A DNA stretch of 64,000 nt from Caballeronia sordidicola (GTDB taxonomy: Bacteria > Pseudomonadota > Gammaproteobacteria > Burkholderiales > Burkholderiaceae). Below the pieces are notes generated by a model. The model was not told where the DNA came from and did no database searches. It was given only the letters and a program-made list of their open reading frames with translations. The DNA lies in NCBI RefSeq assembly GCF_001544455.2, contig NZ_FCOC02000001.1, positions 372,001-436,000 on the forward strand, given 5' to 3'. Shown here one piece after another: positions 1-12,872 of the stretch; position 1 is the first letter of the stretch; every line of letters starts with the position of its first letter. The translations under genes were made by a program, and so were the position numbers.

Positions 1-1130
1 CAACCGTCGGCGACGATTGCGCGCAGCAGCGAAGGATCGTCCATGTACTTCTGGGCGCGCTCGAGCATAGGCTGCTGCTCGCGCAAGATCCCTTCGATCA
101 CCGGCTGCTTGCATTCAAGGCAGCCGATTCCCGCCGTGCGGCAACCCTTCTGCACCCATTCGTGCGTGGCTTCGTCGGTGTAGACCTGATGCAGTTGCCA
201 CACCGGGCACTTGTCCGGATCGCCTGGATCGGTGCGGCGAACGCGCGCCGGATCGGTTGGCATGGTGCGCACTTTCTTCGTGATGCTTTCGGCATCTTCA
301 CGCAAGCCGATGGTGTTGCCATACGACTTCGACATCTTGGCGCCGTCGAGGCCGGGCATGCGCGACGCTTCGGTCAACAAGACTTGCGGTTCGACCAGGA
401 TGATCTTGCGCGCGCCTTCGAGATAGCCGAAGAGCCGTTCGCGATCGTTCATGGACAAGCTCTGCGATTCCTGCAACATCGCGCGTGCCTGTTCGAGCGC
501 TTCGTCGTCGCCTTCCTGCTGGTAGGCCACGCGCAACTCGTGATAAAGCTTCGAACGCTTGCCGCCGAGCTTCTTGGCGGCATCGAGCGCCTTCTCTTCG
601 AAATCCGCTTCACGACCGTAAAGGTAATTGAAACGCCGCGCGATTTCGCGCGTCATCTCGACGTGCGGCACCTGGTCCTCGCCCACCGGCACAAGCGACG
701 CGCGATACAGCAGGATATCGGCGGCCATCAATACCGGATAACCGAGAAAACCGTACGTGGTCAGATCCTTTTCCTTCAGCTTCTCGATCTGTTCCTTGTA
801 GGTCGGCACGCGTTCGAGCCAGCCAAGCGGTGTGCCCATGCCGAGCAGCAAAGCGAGCTCGGCGTGTTCGGGCACCCGGCTCTGGATGAACAGCGTGGCT
901 TGCGCCGGATCGATGCCGGACGCGAGCCAGTCGATCAGCACTTCCCACACGTTCTTCTCGATCACCTCGGGCGTTTCATAGTGCGTCGTCAGCGCGTGCC
1001 AGTCGACGACCGCGAAAAAGCACGGATATTCGGACTGCAGCCGCACCCAGTTCTTGAGCACGCCGTGATAGTGGCCTAGGTGCAGCGAGCCGGTGGGCCG
1101 CATGCCGGAGAAGATACGGTCAGGGAACAT
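1..1130 (-). CDS. trpS: Tryptophanyl-tRNA synthetase, 3' end cut by window edge
   Basis: Class I aminoacyl-tRNA synthetase that charges tRNA-Trp in the cytoplasm. About 376 residues are visible from the ATG at 1128-1130; the C-terminus lies outside the window. The N-terminus has the Rossmann signature as HLGH shortly after the start, and the KMSKS loop reads GAKMSKSYGNT near position 330-345. Downstream of KMSKS is a cysteine array C-x21-C-x6-C-x2-C (Cys308, 330, 337, 340; codons at 207-209, 141-143, 120-122, 111-113). That closely resembles the C-x22-C-x6-C-x2-C array that binds a [4Fe-4S] cluster in Thermotoga maritima TrpRS; cluster binding here is inference. The M50 gene ends only a few bases upstream, so the two are probably co-transcribed. 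Confidence 0.96.
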   Translation of the reverse strand, partial: MFPDRIFSGMRPTGSLHLGHYHGVLKNWVRLQSEYPCFFAVVDWHALTTHYETPEVIEKNVWEVLIDWLASGIDPAQATLFIQSRVPEHAELALLLGMGTPLGWLERVPTYKEQIEKLKEKDLTTYGFLGYPVLMAADILLYRASLVPVGEDQVPHVEMTREIARRFNYLYGREADFEEKALDAAKKLGGKRSKLYHELRVAYQQEGDDEALEQARAMLQESQSLSMNDRERLFGYLEGARKIILVEPQVLLTEASRMPGLDGAKMSKSYGNTIGLREDAESITKKVRTMPTDPARVRRTDPGDPDKCPVWQLHQVYTDEATHEWVQKGCRTAGIGCLECKQPVIEGILREQQPMLERAQKYMDDPSLLRAIVADG

Positions 1131-1134
1131 GGTT

Positions 1135-1800
1135 TTATTGAAAGAGCGAAGCAAGGGGATTCAGGACAGCCGACACCGCGACATACCCGGCGCTCACCAG
1201 CGGTCCGAGCCAGAAACGCGTCAGGGTGCCGGTCATGACCAGCGCCATCACGATAAAGAATCCATACGGCTCAAGCCGCGACAGCATGACCGACGCGCGC
1301 ACCGGCAGCAACGCCATCAGCACACGCCCGCCGTCGAGCGGCGGCAGAGGGAACAGGTTGAGCACGCCGAGCACGAGGTTCACGCCAACGCCCGCCTGGG
1401 CCATGCGCGTGAAAAACGGTTCATGAACACCGAAGGCAGCGAGCAGCACGGCGACCACGCCCCAGATCAGCGCCTGCACGAAGTTGCTCGCCGGACCGGC
1501 GGCCGCGACCCACAGGCTGCCCCAGCGCGGATTGCGCAGGTTGCCGAACGCAACCGGAACGGGTTTCGCGTAGCCGAACATGAATGCGCCGCTCGTGACG
1601 AAATACAGCACCAGCGGAATGGCCAGCGTGCCGATCGGGTCGATGTGGCGCATGGGGTTGAGCGAAACGCGGCCAAGCACGTACGCCGTATTGTCGCCCA
1701 GCAGGCGCGCTGCATAACCGTGCGCGGCCTCATGCAGCGTGATCGCGAAGATCACGGGGAGCGCGTAGACCGCGATGGTTTGTATCAGGGAGGAATCCAT
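1135..1800 (-). CDS. Site-2 protease family (M50) membrane metalloprotease
   Basis: Predicted intramembrane zinc metalloprotease of 221 residues. The HExxH zinc motif is HEAAHG near residue 23 in the first membrane segment, and the distal metal ligand motif is NLFPLPPLDGGRVL near residue 168. At least four hydrophobic segments are visible and there is no PDZ domain, which fits the short M50 class beside trpS rather than RseP (longer, with PDZ domains). The substrate is unknown. It lies directly upstream of trpS with a 4-base gap, suggesting one transcript. Confidence 0.9.
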   Translation of the reverse strand: MDSSLIQTIAVYALPVIFAITLHEAAHGYAARLLGDNTAYVLGRVSLNPMRHIDPIGTLAIPLVLYFVTSGAFMFGYAKPVPVAFGNLRNPRWGSLWVAAAGPASNFVQALIWGVVAVLLAAFGVHEPFFTRMAQAGVGVNLVLGVLNLFPLPPLDGGRVLMALLPVRASVMLSRLEPYGFFIVMALVMTGTLTRFWLGPLVSAGYVAVSAVLNPLASLFQ

Positions 1801-1932
1801 AGCTCGCTATTGTATCAAGCAGTTGTGGCGCCACTCATGGCGGGTGTTTGCGAGCATTCGCGGGCGAAGCGCAGCGGCGCCCATTGTGTCAAAACGCTGA
1901 AAATGAAGTGAAGGAAACGCGACGAATCTGCT

Positions 1933-2574
1933 TCATTGCGCGCTGTCTTCCGTGAGGCCAAACGGCTCCAGGCTGCCGCGCCCCAGCCGCACGAGCACCG
2001 GTTCTTCACCGGTCAGGTCGATCACAGTCGATGGTTCCATCGGGCAGGCTCCGGCATCGATCACCAAGTCGATCTGTTTCTCCAGTTTTTCGCGGATCTC
2101 TTCGGCGTCATTGAGCGGATGCGTGTCGTTCGGCAAGATCAACGTGGAACCCAGCAGCGGCTGGCCGAGCGCTTCAAGCAGCGCCAGCGTGATGGCGTGA
2201 TTCGGCACGCGCAGGCCGATTGTCTTGCGCGACGGATGCGAAAGACGCCGCGGCACTTCCTTCGTCGCCTGCAGGACGAAAACGTATGGACCCGGCGTCA
2301 CGGATTTGATCAGACGATAATTCCGGTTATCGACAATTGCGAAATTCGACAATTCCGACAAATCCCGCACCAGCAGCGAAAGCAGTTGCTTCTCGTCGAG
2401 CCCGCGAATCCGGCGAATGCGCTCGACGGCATTCTTGTCGTCGAGATGACAGGCGAGCGCGTAGCTGGAATCGGTCGGCAACGCGACGATACCGCCGTCG
2501 TTGATGATCTGAACCGCCTGATTGATGAGGCGCGGCTGCGGATTATCCGGATGAATGCGAAAGAATTGAGACAT
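1933..2574 (-). CDS. yciO: YciO, Sua5/YrdC-family protein
   Basis: A 213-residue protein of the YrdC/Sua5 fold. The family makes threonylcarbamoyl-adenylate for tRNA t6A; YciO is the paralogue whose physiological role is less clear. The N-terminus MSQFFRIHPDNPQ and the segment TKEVPRRL...KTIGLRVP match E. coli YciO closely. I chose the ATG at 2572-2574 because family similarity begins there; the frame stays open to 2712 but the extra 46 residues look non-coding. It sits beside the rnm (yciV) homologue, a pairing also found in E. coli. Confidence 0.9.
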   Translation of the reverse strand: MSQFFRIHPDNPQPRLINQAVQIINDGGIVALPTDSSYALACHLDDKNAVERIRRIRGLDEKQLLSLLVRDLSELSNFAIVDNRNYRLIKSVTPGPYVFVLQATKEVPRRLSHPSRKTIGLRVPNHAITLALLEALGQPLLGSTLILPNDTHPLNDAEEIREKLEKQIDLVIDAGACPMEPSTVIDLTGEEPVLVRLGRGSLEPFGLTEDSAQ

Positions 2575-2779
2575 GACCAAAGGACTTGAAAAATTGCTCG
2601 GGCGGACCGTCCGCCGGTTCGCCCGAGGTTTCCATGGGAACTCGGCAGAATACTCGCAAATGAATGCAGTTGCGCGACAAACCGTGTCGTGCTTCATCGC
2701 GCGGCACGCCACCGCGTCCGAGCCGGAACGATGATCTAGGAGATTGGGTCTGTCCGCTCAGCGCAAGACACTCGAACGC

Positions 2780-3610
2780 CTAGCGAAAACATTCCCAAAC
2801 GGGTTTGAGATCGGCAGGAAGCGGCGGCAGTTGGCCCAGATCGATGCGACCCTCGCCCGCCGCGTGAAAATCCGAACCGCGCGACGCATAGAAACCATAA
2901 CGGCGCGCGACGTCCGCATATTCGCGATACTGATCCGGCGTATGGCTGCCTGTCACCACTTCAATGGCGCGGCCGCCAAGTTGAACGAATTCGTCGAAAA
3001 GCGCGGCGAACTCGACCTGCGAGAAATCGTAGCGCCCCGGATGCGCGATGACCGCTTCGCCACCGGCCGCCTTGATCCATTTCATGGCGTCACTGAGTTT
3101 TGACCAGCGATGTCCGACAAAACCCGGCTTTCCCTCTCCGAGATATTTCGAGAACACGTCCGAGGTGGACTCCGCGTAGCCTTTATCGACGAGAAAACGG
3201 GCGAAATGGGTACGCGAAATCATGGCGGGGTCGTTCACGTATGTCAGCGCGCCCTCGTATGCGCCCGGAATGCCGATACCGGCGAGCGCCTCGCCTATTG
3301 CCTCGCCGCGCGCCGCGCGCCCGCTGCGGGTGGCAATCAGGCCGTCGATAAGCGCCTGGCATTGAGCGTCCACATTCAGCCCGACAACGTGTACCGTGCG
3401 CGCCGCCCAGGTAACCGAAATTTCGACACCGCCAACGTAGCCCATGCCGAGCGCCTTGGCCGCTTCGCTCGCCTCGCGCTGGCCGCCAAGCTGATCGTGG
3501 TCGGTAAGCGACCACAGCGTCACACCACCCGCGTGCGCACGCGCGGCAACCTCGGCTGGAGCGAGCTGGCCGTCGGAAATCGTGGAATGGCAATGCAGGT
3601 CGGCGTTCAT
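2780..3610 (-). CDS. rnm: PHP-domain 5'-3' exoribonuclease / nucleotide phosphatase (RNase AM type)
   Basis: A 276-residue PHP phosphoesterase. Metal-binding motifs occur in the expected order: DLHCHST at residues 4-10, LTDHDQ near 35, GVEIS near 61, VIAHPGRYD near 190 and GSDFHAAGEGRIDLG near 243. E. coli YciV/Rnm of this family trims the 5' ends of 23S, 16S and 5S rRNA precursors, and relatives hydrolyse 3',5'-nucleoside bisphosphates. Which activity dominates here cannot be read from sequence. It is followed by yciO on the same strand after about 200 bases. Confidence 0.9.
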   Translation of the reverse strand: MNADLHCHSTISDGQLAPAEVAARAHAGGVTLWSLTDHDQLGGQREASEAAKALGMGYVGGVEISVTWAARTVHVVGLNVDAQCQALIDGLIATRSGRAARGEAIGEALAGIGIPGAYEGALTYVNDPAMISRTHFARFLVDKGYAESTSDVFSKYLGEGKPGFVGHRWSKLSDAMKWIKAAGGEAVIAHPGRYDFSQVEFAALFDEFVQLGGRAIEVVTGSHTPDQYREYADVARRYGFYASRGSDFHAAGEGRIDLGQLPPLPADLKPVWECFR

Positions 3611-3684
3611 CGTGAGAACTCTGGAGTCATACGTTCATTCTACTGCAACGCGTCAACGCGGTTCGGGACGCCGAACCGTCAAAT

Positions 3685-4584
3685 TCAGGCGCAAAACGTC
3701 TCGACCAGCGCCGCAACGCGCTCGGGCTGATCGTGGTGCAACATGTGACCGGCGTTATCGATGAATTCCTCGCGCCAGTCCGGGAAAGCCGTAAAACGCT
3801 GCTTGAACTCATCGATGGGCACGTCCGCCGCGATCGCAGCCAACGTCGGCGATCCAACCGCTTCCACGTGCAGCACTTTCGCCGCGACCTTCGACCAGAC
3901 GGCCATCACCTCATCCAGCCGATACAACAGCGGCCCGCGCAGCTTATGGGCAGGATCGGCGAGAAGATGGAAACGGCCGGCATCGTCCGGTTTCGACCAG
4001 TGCTCCGCCAAAAAACGCGCTTTCGCAAGCGGCAACCGCGGATTCGTGCGGATCAGGCGCTGGGCGACGGCGTCGAGCGTGGCGTATGTGCTGAGCGCTG
4101 GCGGCGCGCGCAAATCGTCCAGCCATTGCGCAAGGCGCGCGGGCGCTTGTGCAGGCTTCGTTGCGGCCATTCCAAAGCCTTCGAGATCGACCACCCGACG
4201 CACACGTTCTGGCCGCACGCCCGCGTACAGGCAAACCACGTTTGCGCCCATGCTGTGGCCGACCAGATTCACCGGCTCGCGCGGCGGCGCGTAGTGGTCA
4301 ATCAGCGCGTCGAGGTCGGCGAGATAATCCTGGAACCAGTAATATCCGCTCCTGCCTTGCGCCACCGGCCAGTCCGACAGCCCAAAACCGCGTGCGTCGG
4401 GCGCAATGACCTGCCAATCGCCGGCAAGCGCATCGACGACGAACTGGAACGATGCCGAAACGTCCATCCATCCGTGCAGCATGAACAGGATGGGCGCGTC
4501 GGGCCGGCCCCAGCGGCGCACATGAAGGCGCGTGCCGCGTGCGACGACAAAATCGGAAACGGAGGCTTTCATCGGAGAGTTCAT
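3685..4584 (-). CDS. Alpha/beta hydrolase
   Basis: A 299-residue alpha/beta-hydrolase-fold protein. The oxyanion-hole HG reads LHGWMD, the nucleophile elbow is GHSMGAN (Ser near residue 112), and the C-terminal catalytic His is in DNAGHMLHHDQP. The spacing fits a soluble esterase or epoxide-hydrolase-like enzyme; the substrate cannot be predicted. Its start overlaps the stop of the upstream DUF455 gene by four bases (4581-4584, ATGA arrangement), so translation is probably coupled. Confidence 0.85.
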   Translation of the reverse strand: MNSPMKASVSDFVVARGTRLHVRRWGRPDAPILFMLHGWMDVSASFQFVVDALAGDWQVIAPDARGFGLSDWPVAQGRSGYYWFQDYLADLDALIDHYAPPREPVNLVGHSMGANVVCLYAGVRPERVRRVVDLEGFGMAATKPAQAPARLAQWLDDLRAPPALSTYATLDAVAQRLIRTNPRLPLAKARFLAEHWSKPDDAGRFHLLADPAHKLRGPLLYRLDEVMAVWSKVAAKVLHVEAVGSPTLAAIAADVPIDEFKQRFTAFPDWREEFIDNAGHMLHHDQPERVAALVETFCA

Positions 4585-5429
4585 GGGGAGTTGGAATCGT
4601 CAAGGCCCGCCAGGACGCGCAGTTCGATTTCGTCGAAACCGGCGTCGCGGCGCGCTTCGAAATTGAACGGTCCACGCAGTTTCGGCGCGCGATAACGCTC
4701 GGCGAGTTGCTCGTACGTGACGTGCGGGTCGGCGCTGATTTCGTCGCACAAATGCCGGAACCAGCGATTGCCGATGAGCACGTGGCCAATTTCATCGTGC
4801 AGGATCACGTCCAGAATCGCCGCCGATGCGTGGTCGCCCGCCTGCGCCAGACGGCGGCGGATGGGCGGCGCTGCGTCGAGGCCGCGCGCTTCCAGCGTTC
4901 GCGGCACGAGCGCCATGCGCGCCAGCACGTCGCCGCGTGTGCGTTCGGCCATTTCCCAGAGGCCATCGTGGGCGGGGAAATCGCCATACGCGTGGCCGAA
5001 TTCCGCCAATCTGGCGCTGAGCAATGAAAAATGCCGCGCTTCCTCCGCCGCCACTTTGAACCAGTCGAAGTAAAACGCCGCAGGCATCGACGGAAACCGC
5101 CAGACGGCATCGAGCGCCAGATTGATCGCGTTGAACTCGATGTGCGCAAGCGCGTGCAAAAGCACGGCGCGGCCGGCGTCGGACTGCATGCTGCGCCGTT
5201 TCAGCGAGGAAGGTGCGACCAGTTCGGGCACCGTAGGCCGTCCCGGCAGATCGAGTGGCTCGGCGATTACAGCTTCTGTGTCCAGCGCTGTTTCGCCCGC
5301 ACCGGACAGCACGCGTTCATAAAACCGCTGTGCAGCGCCGGCCTTGGTGACAGGATCGCGTTCCCGCAGCAGCGCCAGCGCGGCGTGGCGCACGCTCTTG
5401 CAGGTGGAAAGGTCGAACTGTTCGGACAT
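4581..5429 (-). CDS. DUF455 ferritin-like protein
   Basis: Ferritin-like four-helix-bundle protein of the DUF455 family, about 282 residues. Candidate di-iron ligands come in the expected pattern: ALAHIEFNAINLALD, then AAEEARHFSLL, then VILHDEIGHVLIGNRWF, giving repeated E and ExxH motifs. The biochemical role of the family is not established. I prefer the ATG at 5427-5429 because a GGGA motif precedes it; an in-frame ATG at 5450 would add seven residues. It overlaps the hydrolase start by four bases, which predicts a two-gene operon. Confidence 0.82.
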   Translation of the reverse strand: MSEQFDLSTCKSVRHAALALLRERDPVTKAGAAQRFYERVLSGAGETALDTEAVIAEPLDLPGRPTVPELVAPSSLKRRSMQSDAGRAVLLHALAHIEFNAINLALDAVWRFPSMPAAFYFDWFKVAAEEARHFSLLSARLAEFGHAYGDFPAHDGLWEMAERTRGDVLARMALVPRTLEARGLDAAPPIRRRLAQAGDHASAAILDVILHDEIGHVLIGNRWFRHLCDEISADPHVTYEQLAERYRAPKLRGPFNFEARRDAGFDEIELRVLAGLDDSNSP

Positions 5430-5718
5430 GATTCCCGTGTGTTTTGACATGGCTTATGACGGCGCGCGACATGCAAGCCGATGAACCGCTGAAATCAAGC
5501 GATCCCGCCGGTCACCCGCGCTCGCGCGTAGGTTCGCCGCAACCGGCTAAAATAGCGCTTTTCCGCAGCAATTTTCCGTTTCTTCGGCATGAAGCGCGCC
5601 GGGGCCGCAGTCTATAGCATCGACGGCAGCGATCTTCAACAGTTTGAAATTGGTTGTATTGTCCAGCCGCGGCACCAGGCCTGCCGGCCAATCCCGCGTT
5701 CAGCCAACAGGAGACACA

Positions 5719-6243
5719 GTGGCAATCTACAAGCTCGGCGACGCCGCCCCGACCATTCATGAAAGCGTGTTCGTTGCCGATACGGCGACCATCATCGGCC
5801 ACGTGACGCTCGAAGAGAACTCGAGTGTCTGGTTCGGCGCGTCGCTGCGCGCGGACAACGAACCCATTGTGCTCGGCCACGGCAGCAACATTCAGGAAGG
5901 CGCGGTGCTTCATACCGATCCCGGATTTCCCATGAACATTGCGGCGAACGTAACCGTAGGCCATCAGGCGATGCTGCACGGATGCACGATCAAGGAAGGC
6001 GCGCTCATCGGAATTCAGGCCGTGGTCTTGAATGGCGCGGTCATTGGCCGCAACTGCTTGGTTGGTGCAGGCGCCGTGGTGACCGAGGGCAAGATTTTCC
6101 CCGATAACACCCTGATCCTTGGCGCGCCCGCGAAAGCCGTGCGTGAACTGACGGACGCGGATATTGCAAAGATGCAGGCCGGCACGCGTGGTTACGTGGA
6201 ACGCCGCGAATACTACAAGGCGCAACTCGTACGGATCGGCTGA
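5719..6243 (+). CDS. Gamma carbonic anhydrase family protein
   Basis: A 174-residue left-handed beta-helix hexapeptide-repeat protein of the YrdA/gamma-carbonic-anhydrase group. Zinc-ligand histidines fall in the motifs GHGSNIQEGAVLHTD and VGHQAMLHGC, as in the family. Such proteins form trimers; many lack measurable carbonic anhydrase activity, so the reaction is uncertain. The start is GTG at 5719, preceded by an AGGAG Shine-Dalgarno at about 5709-5713. The open frame reaches back to 5644, but the upstream part has no family similarity. hslO follows after 43 bases. Confidence 0.88.
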   Translation: MAIYKLGDAAPTIHESVFVADTATIIGHVTLEENSSVWFGASLRADNEPIVLGHGSNIQEGAVLHTDPGFPMNIAANVTVGHQAMLHGCTIKEGALIGIQAVVLNGAVIGRNCLVGAGAVVTEGKIFPDNTLILGAPAKAVRELTDADIAKMQAGTRGYVERREYYKAQLVRIG

Positions 6244-6286
6244 GAGCCGCTTTGTACATCGCGCGAAATCGATCAAAGGACTCAGC

Positions 6287-7258
6287 GTGGTAAACGATCA
6301 ACTGCAAAAATTCATGTTCAATGCGGCGCCGGTGCGCGGCGAGATCGTCTCGTTGCGCGACACCTGGCAGGAAGTGCTCACGCGCCGCTCCTATCCGGCG
6401 CCCGTTCGCAATGTGCTGGGCGAAATGATGGCCGCTTGCGCGCTGCTCTCGGCGAATCTCAAGTTCGACGGCACATTGATCATGCAGATCTACGGCGACG
6501 GGCCGGTGACCATGCTCGTCGTGCAGTGCAATTCCGACCTGTCGCTGCGGGCGACGGCGAAACTGGCGGAATCCATCGAAGGCGCGAGCGAAACGCCCGT
6601 GCCCATCACCGACGACATGACGCTGCCCGAGCTGCTGAACCGCAACGGCCGCGGCCGTTGCGTTATCACGCTCGATCCGCGGGACAAGCAGCCCGGACAG
6701 CAGGCGTACCAGGGCATTGTGCCGTTGAGCGGCGAGCACGGCCCGCTCGCGTCGATGGCCGAAGTGCTGGAACACTATATGCATCATTCCGAGCAGCTCG
6801 ACACGCGCATGTGGCTTGCCGCGAACACCGAACGTGCTGTCGGCATGCTGCTGCAAAAACTTCCGGGCGATGGCGGTATCGTTCCGCATCCGGGCGAGCA
6901 CGATGCCGATACGTGGCAGCGCGTCTGTCATCTCGGCGGCACGTTGTCCAACGAGGAACTGCTGAAGGAAGAACCGGAAACTGTGTTCAAGCGCCTCTTC
7001 TGGCAGGAAAACGTACAGCATTTCGAGCCGGCCCAGGCGCGTTTCGAATGCACGTGCTCGCGCGAAAAAGTCGGCGGTATGCTGAAGATGCTGGGCCGTA
7101 ACGAAGTCGACAGCGTGATTGAAGAGCGAGGCAGCGTGGAAGTGCACTGCGAATTCTGCAACCAGCGCTACGAATTCGATCCGGTGGACGTGGCGCAACT
7201 TTTTGTCGCGGGAGAAATCTCACAGGGTGTAAGCCCCGCGCCAGATCAGCGGCACTGA
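6287..7258 (+). CDS. hslO: Hsp33 redox-regulated chaperone
   Basis: Cytoplasmic holdase chaperone activated by oxidation and unfolding, 323 residues. The C-terminal zinc centre that acts as the redox switch is intact: CTC near residue 270 and CEFC near residue 300, the usual CxC...CxxC arrangement. The start is GTG at 6287 with an AAAGGA ribosome site at about 6275-6280; the frame is open back to 6164 but without similarity. Length matches other beta-proteobacterial Hsp33 proteins. Confidence 0.95.
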   Translation: MVNDQLQKFMFNAAPVRGEIVSLRDTWQEVLTRRSYPAPVRNVLGEMMAACALLSANLKFDGTLIMQIYGDGPVTMLVVQCNSDLSLRATAKLAESIEGASETPVPITDDMTLPELLNRNGRGRCVITLDPRDKQPGQQAYQGIVPLSGEHGPLASMAEVLEHYMHHSEQLDTRMWLAANTERAVGMLLQKLPGDGGIVPHPGEHDADTWQRVCHLGGTLSNEELLKEEPETVFKRLFWQENVQHFEPAQARFECTCSREKVGGMLKMLGRNEVDSVIEERGSVEVHCEFCNQRYEFDPVDVAQLFVAGEISQGVSPAPDQRH

Positions 7259-7379
7259 ACAAGGTCGATGGGGCAAGATTTTTGTTGTCTGTAACAAGAC
7301 GTCGCGGGATAGCGCCTAGCCGTTCTTCGACGTGGCATGATCCCTGTCCGATTAGTAGCCCGGCCCGCTGGAGGTCGAC

Positions 7380-7739
7380 ATGAAACCCCTTGGATGTGTA
7401 TCGAAGAAACTGGTTGTTGTGATGTGTGGCGTTGCGGTGTTCTCGCTTGCCGGATGCATGATGGATCCGCCGGGACCATCGCCGGTTTATAGCCGTTTGC
7501 CCGCCGCACAGAATCAGGCGGCGCAACCGCTTTCAGCAGAAGAGCAGCAGCGCTACAACCAGATCGACCGGCAGGTGCTTGCCGAACAGCAGCAAGCCAT
7601 GGCGGCGGAGGCTGCGGCCCAGGCGTACTCGCAGTACTATCGACCGCCTGTGACGGTCTACGGCGGGTATTCGAGCGGCGGATGGGGTAATCGGTGGGGC
7701 ACGGGTATTGGGTTCGGTTATCCGGGATATTACTGGTAG
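7380..7739 (+). CDS. Small predicted lipoprotein, Tyr/Gly-rich C-terminus
   Basis: A 119-residue hypothetical protein. It opens with a signal peptide and lipobox SLAGC, so Cys26 should be lipidated; residue +2 is Met, which does not argue for inner-membrane retention. The middle is rich in Gln and Ala (QQQAMAAEAAAQA) and the tail is rich in Gly, Tyr and Trp, ending GFGYPGYYW. A terminator follows about 40 bases downstream. No domain is recognised; an envelope role is inferred from the signal only. Confidence 0.7.
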   Translation: MKPLGCVSKKLVVVMCGVAVFSLAGCMMDPPGPSPVYSRLPAAQNQAAQPLSAEEQQRYNQIDRQVLAEQQQAMAAEAAAQAYSQYYRPPVTVYGGYSSGGWGNRWGTGIGFGYPGYYW

Positions 7740-7782
7740 CACGAGCGGTTCTTGACCGCTTCATAAGTGCTGCACCGACAAG

Positions 7783-7818
7783 AAAAAGCCGTTTCAACTC
7801 ACGTTGAAACGGCTTTTT
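7783..7818. terminator. Bidirectional intrinsic terminator
   Basis: A perfect 16-bp stem (7783-7798 pairs with 7803-7818) with a four-base TCAC loop, A-rich on one side and T-rich on the other. It separates the plus-strand lipoprotein gene from convergent ftsB and can serve both. Confidence 0.9.
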
Positions 7819-7837
7819 TTCAATCGTCCAGACCTGT

Positions 7838-8293
7838 TCAACCGCCGGCTTTCTTCTTCGCTGCGTCCTGCTTGTCCTTGGTTGCTTGCCGTTCGAACGC
7901 GCGGCGTTCTTCCTTCGACCGCGACACTGGATTCGGCACGACACGCAACGGCGCAGCCGATACCTGTCCACGCGTCGACGCATTCGATTGTGCGTTCACC
8001 GAGTTGGCCGGCGCAGGAGAATTCGGCGAGACGAACTGCACGAATACCTCACTGTCCTTCATCATGCCCATCTCGTACCGCGCGCGTTCTTCAACGGCCG
8101 CCGTGCCATTCTGCAGATCCGCGACTTCGCCTTGCACGCGTTCGTTGCGCAGCTTCAAATCGGCGTTCTTCTTCGTTTGATTCACCAGTTGCTGCTGCAG
8201 TTCGTGAACGCGCAACCAGCCACCGTGTCCCCACCACAACGGATACTGGATCATCGCCAGCAGCAGGATCAGGACAAAGGTGACAATCCGCAT
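7838..8293 (-). CDS. ftsB: Cell division protein FtsB
   Basis: Bitopic inner-membrane divisome protein that works with FtsL and FtsQ. Residues 1-20 form one membrane segment ([20 protein letters not shown]), followed by a coiled coil at about 28-65 and the conserved segment [16 protein letters not shown]. The protein has 151 residues, longer than E. coli FtsB (about 103), owing to a disordered Ala/Pro/Lys-rich tail. It lies downstream of eno on the same strand, the usual arrangement. Confidence 0.93.
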   Translation of the reverse strand: MRIVTFVLILLLAMIQYPLWWGHGGWLRVHELQQQLVNQTKKNADLKLRNERVQGEVADLQNGTAAVEERARYEMGMMKDSEVFVQFVSPNSPAPANSVNAQSNASTRGQVSAAPLRVVPNPVSRSKEERRAFERQATKDKQDAAKKKAGG

Positions 8294-8337
8294 TTAAGAG
8301 GCGAGAGAAAAACGCTGGAACTCAACGGGTATTTCGG

Positions 8338-8371
8338 CGCCGCCCCGGGTTTGCTAAAACCCGGGGCGGCG
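8338..8371. repeat. GC-rich perfect hairpin between eno and ftsB
   Basis: 15-bp perfect inverted repeat (8338-8352 with 8357-8371) around a four-base GCTA loop. There is no T tract after the hairpin on either strand, so it is not a standard terminator. It could attenuate or stabilise the eno-ftsB transcript. Confidence 0.7.
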
Positions 8372-8432
8372 GACTGAATCAATCGGCTACTTCCGGACTA
8401 CTGCGTGACTATCGTCCGTTTTGATGAAAGCT

Positions 8433-9746
<1,314 letters not shown>

Positions 9747-9801
9747 TCAGACAGCAGGTCGGGTTCAACAGTTTGCGCGCGGAAAGATTGTGCCAGGCGC
9801 C

Positions 9802-10089
9802 TCAGACGCCTTCGACAACCATCATGTGCATCTCGGCCGCGCCGTCTCGCACGCTTCGCGCCGCTTCATACCCGGTTGAGTGGTACCACTTGACGGCGGT
9901 GTCGTAATCGTCGAATTCGATCACGACACCGCGCGGGAGCAGCGAACCTTCGAGGGTTTCGCTCTTACCGCCGCGAGCGAGGTAGCGCCCGCCAAATGCT
10001 TCGATTGCCGCAGCCGCCAGCGGCCGATACGCCGCGTATTTCTCCGGATCCGTAACGTTGGCGTTCACGATGACATAGCCTTTTGCCAT
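9802..10089 (-). CDS. DUF1330 domain protein
   Basis: A 95-residue dimeric alpha/beta-barrel protein of the DUF1330 family. Typical motifs are YVIVNANVTDPEKYAAYRPLA, GGRYLARGG and VIEFDDYDTAVKWYHSTGYEAA. The function is not established. A strong GGAGGAGAGGAA ribosome site precedes the ATG at 10087-10089. It lies between kdsA and eno, where many Burkholderiaceae have it, so it is probably co-transcribed with them. Confidence 0.9.
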   Translation of the reverse strand: MAKGYVIVNANVTDPEKYAAYRPLAAAAIEAFGGRYLARGGKSETLEGSLLPRGVVIEFDDYDTAVKWYHSTGYEAARSVRDGAAEMHMMVVEGV

Positions 10090-10158
10090 TTCCTCTCCTC
10101 CCGATGCGATACAGGCGCCGCACCTGAATATCCAAGTGTGACGCCTTGCCTTGTTCTT

Positions 10159-12830
<2,672 letters not shown>

Positions 12831-12872
12831 TTAAATGCCGGCCCGGCGAAGTCCAACCGGTGTTCGCAGTTC

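Noticed and set aside
8338-8371. Hairpin considered as an intrinsic terminator of eno
   Set aside because: No T run on either strand; listed as a structural repeat instead.
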